64,000 nucleotides of DNA from Acidimicrobiia bacterium. GTDB taxonomy: Bacteria; Actinomycetota; Acidimicrobiia; Spongiisociales; UBA11373. The DNA lies in assembly GCA_040902765.1 (NCBI GenBank), contig JBBDWO010000029.1, positions 1 to 64,000 of the forward strand, written 5' to 3'. Below are positions 58,757-64,000 of the stretch, piece by piece; the first letter of the stretch is position 1; each line of letters begins with the position of its first letter. The notes under the pieces were generated by a model. That model had not been told where the DNA came from, ran no database searches, and saw only the letters and a program-made list of their open reading frames with translations. Position numbers and translations under genes: made by a program.

Positions 58757-61269
58757 CGCGTCGCTCCCGACTCGACCACCGTGTGATCCGTGATCGGGTG
58801 GCGGCTGAGGACGATGAGGTCCTCGAGCCGATCCCGCATCCCCTCGACATGGCTCACCAGCACCACGAGACGGCCAGTGCCACCGGTGACGAGACGCTCG
58901 ATACCGTCCATCGCCAGGTCGATGTGCTCGGCGTCGAGACTCCCGAAACCTTCGTCGAGGAAGAAGGCGTCGAGGCGACCCCCCTGTCTCCCCACCATCT
59001 CGGCGAGTGCCAGCGCCAGGGCCAGGGAAGCCAGGAACGATTCGCCTCCACTCAGGCTGTCGGGGCGGCGGCGGCCCTCTGCGGCGGACAGGTCCAGGAT
59101 GTCGAACTCCCCGTCGTCGGAGAACCGATACCGACGGCCGCTGAGCGTCTCGAGGTGGTCACCGGCCAGACCGGCGAGAACCTGCCGTCGCTCGCCGAGC
59201 ACGTAGTCGAGGAAGGCGGCGGGCCGGAGGTCGGTCATCAGGCGTTCCAGGAGCGACGCCTGCTCCACCAGGCCGACCTCCCCTTCGTCGAGGCGATCCA
59301 GCTCGGCCAGGCGGCGCTCGATCAGCTCCACCTCGGTTGCCAGCGCGGTCACTGAACGGTCGGCCTCGGTCATCACCTCGACGAGATCGTCGCCAGCGGC
59401 GAGTCCGGCCGATTCGAGGAGCCCGGTGCGTTCGAGACGAGCCGCTTCCAGCACCTGACCCAGCTGATCGTGGGACTCCCCCGCCGCTCCCCGCCGCTTC
59501 AACCATGTCCGCCGGATCCCGTCGAGGGCGGCGGCGAAGGACGATGCGTCGGCGCCGACGTCGATGTCCAGGTCGAGTCGCGCCACCAGCCTGTCGAGCC
59601 CGGATCTGAGGGCCTGGACGCCGGTGCGGGTCGCATCCCGATCCACTTTCGCCGTGTCGACCGCGGCACGCGCCGCCTGTTCGGACTCACCCGCCGTGCC
59701 CGCCGCGACTTCCGCGGCGACCACGGCCTCCCTCAGTTCCGAGAGGCGGACCTGCGGGTCGCCATCCCCGAGAAGCTTCGCCGTTTCCTCTACCAGGAGA
59801 GCCACCTCGGCCTCGAGCCGCGCCACACCGTCCGTCGCCGCGGTGAGGGTTGACTCGGCGTCGCGATGACGACCCGTCGCTGCCTCGAGCGCCGCTTCCG
59901 CCCTGGCGACGGCAGCCTTCGCCGCACTCTCGCGCCCCCTGGCGTCGGCGCCCTCGGTCACGATCCGGCCCAGCGCCGCCTCGGCTTCACTCAACTCCGG
60001 CGGTGTTTCCAACGACGGCACGGACCGCACCACCTGCTCGCACACCGGGCAGGGCTCGCCGACCGAGAGGTCCGATCGCAGCGCGTAGGCGCGGCTCCGG
60101 CCATGCGCGTCATGGAGTGCCTGACGGGCTCTCTCCTCCTCCAGGGCAGCGGCCGCCGAGGCGCTGGCCGCGACCTCCACCTCGGCCGCGGCCGCGGTCA
60201 GCGCAGCCTCCGCCTCGGCGACGGCTTCTGCTGCCGCGGCCACCGCCGCCTCCAAAGGAGGGACCCGGGACTGATCACGCTCCACCGCTGCCCGCGATGC
60301 CTCGACTCTGCTCACCAGGTCGCTGGCCGCGTCCAGCGCCTCTCTTCCGCCAGCGGCCCCGAGCGCGGCGCCGTGGGCGGTGCGGGCCTCGGTGGCGGTT
60401 TGGGTGGCGGCAGCCAGCGCCTCCTCGGCCGCGGCCACCGCGGTCTCGGACTCGGCGAGTGCCGAGAGCACGCGGTCGGCATCCTCACGCGACGGGATCG
60501 ACGCCGACAGCTCGTCGAGGAAGGTGACGTCCTTGGCGGCCGCCGCTGCGGCTGCCTCGGTGTCTCTCAGGCGCTCGTCGACCTCACCGACGCGAGTCCG
60601 CATTTCTCGCACGGTCTCAGCCCGGGAGGTCGCCTCGTCGAGCGCCCGCTGCTTCTCCGGCAGGGCGGTGCGGTCGGTCTCCGCAGATGCTCTCCGCTCC
60701 TGCAGGACCTTGAGGTCCACCGAAACCGCGTCGAGGCGGCGTTTGGTGGCGTCTCGCATGGCGTCGAGCCGATCGAAACCGAACACCCCTTTGAGCACCG
60801 CGTTGCGCTCGGTCGGTGTCGCCTCGAGAAACTGGGCGAACTGGTTCTGGGCGAGGAGCACCGAACGCCGGAAGGCGTCGAAGTCGAGGCCAAGGATCCG
60901 TTCCACCTCGGCGGTCACCTCGCGCTCCTTGTCGGCGACCTCACGCGCCTCGCCGTCCTCGAGGCGATACAGGGTGTGTGCGGAGGCCCCGGAACGACGA
61001 AGCGCCCGCACCGTCCGCCACGTCGTGCCGTCTACTTCGAAGGTCAGCGACACCTGAAGGGCATCACGGCGCTGGTTGATGAGGCTCTTGGTCCCGGAGC
61101 CGATTCGTGGCGTCTTCCCGTAGAGGGCGAAGGCGATGGCGTCGAGGATCGACGACTTCCCGCTGCCGATCGGTCCGACGATCCCGAGGAGCGTCCGGTC
61201 GGTGAAGTCGAACATGACCGGCTCGGCATAGGACCGGAAGCCGCTCAGGGTGAGCTCAGTCGGCCGCAT
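58753..61269 (-). CDS. sbcC: Exonuclease subunit SbcC (Rad50-like)
   Basis: An 838-aa Rad50-like ATPase: Walker A GPIGSGKSSILDAIAFALYG, long coiled coils around a zinc-hook GEPCPVCEQVV, signature LSGGESFLASLALALALAE and Walker B/D-loop FFLDEGFGSLD. With SbcD it cleaves hairpins and blocked DNA ends. Shorter than E. coli SbcC but usual for actinobacteria. Confidence 0.94.
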   Translation of the reverse strand: MRPTELTLSGFRSYAEPVMFDFTDRTLLGIVGPIGSGKSSILDAIAFALYGKTPRIGSGTKSLINQRRDALQVSLTFEVDGTTWRTVRALRRSGASAHTLYRLEDGEAREVADKEREVTAEVERILGLDFDAFRRSVLLAQNQFAQFLEATPTERNAVLKGVFGFDRLDAMRDATKRRLDAVSVDLKVLQERRASAETDRTALPEKQRALDEATSRAETVREMRTRVGEVDERLRDTEAAAAAAAKDVTFLDELSASIPSREDADRVLSALAESETAVAAAEEALAAATQTATEARTAHGAALGAAGGREALDAASDLVSRVEASRAAVERDQSRVPPLEAAVAAAAEAVAEAEAALTAAAAEVEVAASASAAAALEEERARQALHDAHGRSRAYALRSDLSVGEPCPVCEQVVRSVPSLETPPELSEAEAALGRIVTEGADARGRESAAKAAVARAEAALEAATGRHRDAESTLTAATDGVARLEAEVALLVEETAKLLGDGDPQVRLSELREAVVAAEVAAGTAGESEQAARAAVDTAKVDRDATRTGVQALRSGLDRLVARLDLDIDVGADASSFAAALDGIRRTWLKRRGAAGESHDQLGQVLEAARLERTGLLESAGLAAGDDLVEVMTEADRSVTALATEVELIERRLAELDRLDEGEVGLVEQASLLERLMTDLRPAAFLDYVLGERRQVLAGLAGDHLETLSGRRYRFSDDGEFDILDLSAAEGRRRPDSLSGGESFLASLALALALAEMVGRQGGRLDAFFLDEGFGSLDAEHIDLAMDGIERLVTGGTGRLVVLVSHVEGMRDRLEDLIVLSRHPITDHTVVESGATR

Positions 61270-62422
61270 CCGCCACCTCTTCGGCGATCTCTCTGAACAG
61301 GGCCATGAGCGGGTCGGACGGCTCGGCGGCGTGGGTCTCCAGGTGATAGGCGGCGTACAGCTCGTCGAGGCTCACCCCGGCCGCGACTGTGCCTTCCACC
61401 GTCGGCCGGTCGTACTCGGGCCGCACCTTGACGACGTCGGGGAAGCGCTCCCGAACCTGATCGAGCAGACCAGGCTCGGGACCGTCGGTGCGGACGATGA
61501 GGTCGAGGAGGACGCCATCGAGGTCGTCGCGGGCAATCAACTCCTCCCAGGTGCCCGATGCCGTCACCAGGCGACGGCCGCCGGTGATCGGCACCGACCT
61601 GACCGAGGCCGGCACCCCCGGTTCGAGGTCCACCACGACGACCCGCTTCTCCTCGCCGGCCTCGCCGAAGTCCAACTGGAGGAGCGACCCGGCGTACTCG
61701 GCCGGGACGATCGACCCCGGGACCGGCTGCGGAGCGTGGATGTGGCCCAGGGCGACGTAGTCGACGGCGCTGGGCACGGCGGCCTCGGTGGCCGCATAGG
61801 CCTCGCCGATGTGGAGGTCCCGCTCGCCCCTGGGTACCCCGGTGCGCACTTTGACGCCGCCGACCATGTAGTGGCCGGCCAACACGGTCGCGTCGGCGTC
61901 AGAGGTTTCCTCGGCGAGGGCCTTCGCATAGGCCTCGGTGATCTTGCGCACCCGATCGGCATAGGTGCCATACCACTCGTCCACCTTGGCCATGAAGTCC
62001 ACCACCTGCGCGGCACGCAGGAACGGGAAGCACGCCACCAGCAGCCGGGCGTCGCCGATGGGGAGAGCGACGATCCCACCGTCCCGTGGGCCGCGGATCG
62101 ACCCGATCAGACGGACACCGAACGGCCTCAGGAACGGGTCGAGCGTGTCGAACAACTGCGGCGAGTCGTGGTTGCCGGCGACGACCACCACCGGACGGGT
62201 CCCGCCGGCGGCGAGACGAACCAGCCCATCTAGCCCCAGCCTGAGGGCATCGACCGGCGGCACCGCCCGATCGAAGAGGTCGCCCGAGTGGACGACCGCA
62301 TCGACCGACTCACGCTCGGCGATGGCGATCACCTCGTCGATGACCTCGCGGTGCTCCTCCATGCGGTCGTGCCGATCGAGCCGCTTCCCGACATGCCAGT
62401 CGGAGGTGTGGAGGAGTCTCAT
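61256..62422 (-). CDS. sbcD: Exonuclease subunit SbcD (Mre11-like)
   Basis: A 388-aa metallophosphoesterase nuclease: LLHTSDWHVGKRLD, VVHSGDLFDRAVPP, VVVAGNHDSPQLF and YVALGHIHAPQPV contain the metal ligands. It overlaps sbcC by 14 bases, so the two subunits are co-translated. Confidence 0.95.
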   Translation of the reverse strand: MRLLHTSDWHVGKRLDRHDRMEEHREVIDEVIAIAERESVDAVVHSGDLFDRAVPPVDALRLGLDGLVRLAAGGTRPVVVVAGNHDSPQLFDTLDPFLRPFGVRLIGSIRGPRDGGIVALPIGDARLLVACFPFLRAAQVVDFMAKVDEWYGTYADRVRKITEAYAKALAEETSDADATVLAGHYMVGGVKVRTGVPRGERDLHIGEAYAATEAAVPSAVDYVALGHIHAPQPVPGSIVPAEYAGSLLQLDFGEAGEEKRVVVVDLEPGVPASVRSVPITGGRRLVTASGTWEELIARDDLDGVLLDLIVRTDGPEPGLLDQVRERFPDVVKVRPEYDRPTVEGTVAAGVSLDELYAAYHLETHAAEPSDPLMALFREIAEEVADAAD

Positions 62423-62454
62423 TGGGGTGACTCGATCATCAGTGACGAGTTGCG

Positions 62455-62530
62455 GACGGCAGACCGCAGACGGCAGAAAAACAATCGCTCACGGCATCTG
62501 CTTTCTGCCATCTGCTCTCTGCAATCTGGG
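62455..62530. repeat. Word-like intergenic repeat (GGCAGA/CTGCCA family)
   Basis: CGGCAGACCGCAGACGGCAG, then CATCTGCTTTCTGCCATCTG with CTCTCTGC, an imperfect inverted pair between sbcD and the HerA-like gene. It could fold into a long imperfect hairpin. Confidence 0.7.
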
Positions 62531-62535
62531 CGAGC

Positions 62536-64000
62536 TCATGCGAGCCCTACGAACGGATCGTCGCCGGAGTCGTCGACCTCCTCCTTGCGGGTCGCCCACG
62601 GTGGGAAGGGGAAGTCCACTACCAGGGGGACCGGGATCGCCGGTTGGGACACGACCATGGTGCCGGGCTTGAGCAGCCGGGCCCGGGCCCGGGTGGAGGG
62701 CAGCATCCATCCGTACTCCGACCTCTCGGCCTCGGCGGCATCGAGACGGCCGGTGACCCGCACGGCGGCGTTCTCCAGCACCTCCGGCGCCACCCGTGAC
62801 GCCGTCTGCTGGGCGCCGACGAGCAGTACCCCCAGTGAGCGACCGCGCTGGGCGATGTCGATGAGCATGTCCTTGATCGGGCTCGATCCTTCACGGGGCG
62901 CGTACTTGTTGAGCTCGTCGAGGACGACCACCGACAATGGGAACCGCTGGCCGCTGCGTTCCTTCTCCCCGAAGGTCTCGGCGAGCAGCGCTCCGACGAC
63001 GAACCGCTGGCCGAGATCGTGGAGCGACTGGATGCCGACGACCGTCACCTGGGACTGTGACCGGTCGATTCGGCGGCTGTCACCCGCCTGGATGAGGTGG
63101 CCGAGACGGATCACCGCAGCCTGCATGCGGCGCATGAAGGCGGACACCGTGCCGCCCTGGACCCGACCGGTCCAACGGGGATCTGGTTCGCCGTCGGGGG
63201 GGTCGAGGAATTCCTCCAGCGCCAGGAACAGGCTGTCGAGGTCGGTGATGACCCGCTCGCCCTTGTGCGGGTTGACCATTGCCCCATGACCATGCCCCTC
63301 AGACGGGTCACGCAGGACGATGGCGCCGGGCTGTCCGGCGACGTCGACGGCGAACCGCCGCAGCTGCGCCTCGACGCGCTCGGCGACGAAGGAGATCTGG
63401 TTGCGGGTGTCGGAAGCGTCGGTGAACACGAACCGCAGCAGGCCCTCGTTGACGAACTCGCGGGGGGTCCAGGCGAACACCGATACGTCCTGGCGGCCGG
63501 CGATGTCGGCCACCATGACGTCGCCCGACCGCGGCTTCGGTGGCGCCCACAGCGACACCGAAGGGAAGGGCTCTGGGGTGACCCCCAGCACGCCCCACGC
63601 CCGGGCGGCATCCGCCGAGAAGTCCTTGTTGCCCTTGTCCAGCCACAGCAGGTCCTCGCCCTTGACGTTGAAGACGAGTACCCGCAGGTTCTTGCCGGCG
63701 TCGCCGACGATGTCGCGGCGCCCCGTGAGCATCCTCAGGAAGAACAGGGCGAACGAGGTCTTGGTGGCGACCCCCGAGATACCCGATATCGACATGTGGC
63801 CGCCCTTGCGTCCGTCGAAGAAGTCGACGTCGACGTACACCGGCAGGCCGTCGCGGCCGAGGCCCACGGGTAGCGGCCGGCCCATCTCGTCGGCGTAGAG
63901 CGCCTTCTCCCGGGCCTCGCCGGTGGCCCTCGCCACGGCACCTCCCGGATCCGGCGACACCCACAGCTCGGGATCGACCCGGATGACGGCGATCTGTGCC
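62536..64000 (-). CDS. HerA-like ATPase, 5'-truncated by the window end
   Basis: At least 487 aa, open at the right window edge (upstream residues read AQIAVIRVDPELWV). It resembles HerA/DUF87 translocase ATPases: a P-loop-like GISGVATKTSFALF in place of the usual GxxGxGKS/T, Walker B VVVLDELNKYAP, then GVLLVGAQQTASRV. HerA partners nucleases in DNA end processing; its place next to sbcCD is consistent. No nurA is seen in the window. Confidence 0.8.
   Translation of the reverse strand, partial: AQIAVIRVDPELWVSPDPGGAVARATGEAREKALYADEMGRPLPVGLGRDGLPVYVDVDFFDGRKGGHMSISGISGVATKTSFALFFLRMLTGRRDIVGDAGKNLRVLVFNVKGEDLLWLDKGNKDFSADAARAWGVLGVTPEPFPSVSLWAPPKPRSGDVMVADIAGRQDVSVFAWTPREFVNEGLLRFVFTDASDTRNQISFVAERVEAQLRRFAVDVAGQPGAIVLRDPSEGHGHGAMVNPHKGERVITDLDSLFLALEEFLDPPDGEPDPRWTGRVQGGTVSAFMRRMQAAVIRLGHLIQAGDSRRIDRSQSQVTVVGIQSLHDLGQRFVVGALLAETFGEKERSGQRFPLSVVVLDELNKYAPREGSSPIKDMLIDIAQRGRSLGVLLVGAQQTASRVAPEVLENAAVRVTGRLDAAEAERSEYGWMLPSTRARARLLKPGTMVVSQPAIPVPLVVDFPFPPWATRKEEVDDSGDDPFVGLA

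Noticed and set aside
1-64000. tRNA, rRNA or a replication origin
   Set aside because: I found no TTCGA-type tRNA arms with matching acceptor stems, no rRNA segments, and no DnaA-box clusters; a covariance scan would be needed to exclude a weak tRNA.

Overview
The window is high-GC actinobacterial chromosome, most likely from an uncultured Acidimicrobiia-like lineage; that class assignment is inference. Actinobacterial markers are the AdnAB-type helicase-nuclease pair, a SepIVA-like septation protein beside DUF177/rnc/mutM, InhA-type FabI, two luciferase-like (F420-type) oxidoreductases, and frequent GTG starts with ATGA/GTGA overlaps. No rRNA, tRNA or CRISPR array was seen.

Core block 1 (1-25.3 kb). 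Two GAPDH-family genes lie in tandem, the first without the catalytic cysteine. A PlsY-flippase fusion and a ribosomal cluster (rpsP-khpA-rimM, minus strand) follow. A plus-strand salvage operon (upp, an alkyltransferase-like gene, pyrimidine- and purine-nucleoside phosphorylases) leads to etfBA. A long minus-strand series reads recG-rsmD-coaD-sepIVA, then DUF177-rpmF-plsX-rnc-mutM-lipoprotein-smc-cdd. Next come rpmB, a cold-shock-like protein, a stand-alone Lrp-type effector domain, ddl and fabI.

Accessory region (about 25.3-41.4 kb). Base composition is less GC-rich and genes are short and on both strands: HigBA-like toxin-antitoxin, NYN ribonuclease, GNAT, a zinc-ribbon pseudogene, an AbiC-like protein, DUF3800, a defence-type reverse transcriptase, small membrane proteins, a DGQHR-domain gene coupled to a gene with a HEPN-type RNxxxH motif, and an antitoxin/PIN pair. 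A dispersed repeat of about 40 bp (core AGCGTGCGGGAATGTCAC), always on the same strand whatever the gene direction, sits at gene boundaries from 26.1 to 36.8 kb. It divides the region into one- to three-gene units, like a cassette array. Related copies of a small charged-protein gene occur at 25.35 and 37.7 kb. This region is the best candidate for an undescribed system.

Core block 2 (41.4-64 kb). An F420-type oxidoreductase, ybaK, an acyl-CoA ligase and a VanY-type peptidase come first. A gene-free kilobase then holds two diverged copies of a probable structured RNA, with compensatory changes in their stems, plus REP-like hairpins. It is followed by an MFS transporter, a RecB-like nuclease, glutamate dehydrogenase, adnA-adnB, dtd, a FlgM-like protein, ychF, a CoA-transferase, sbcC-sbcD, and a HerA-like ATPase cut by the window end. 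Most core intergenic gaps carry short word-like tandem repeats of several families; I saw none of these in the accessory region.
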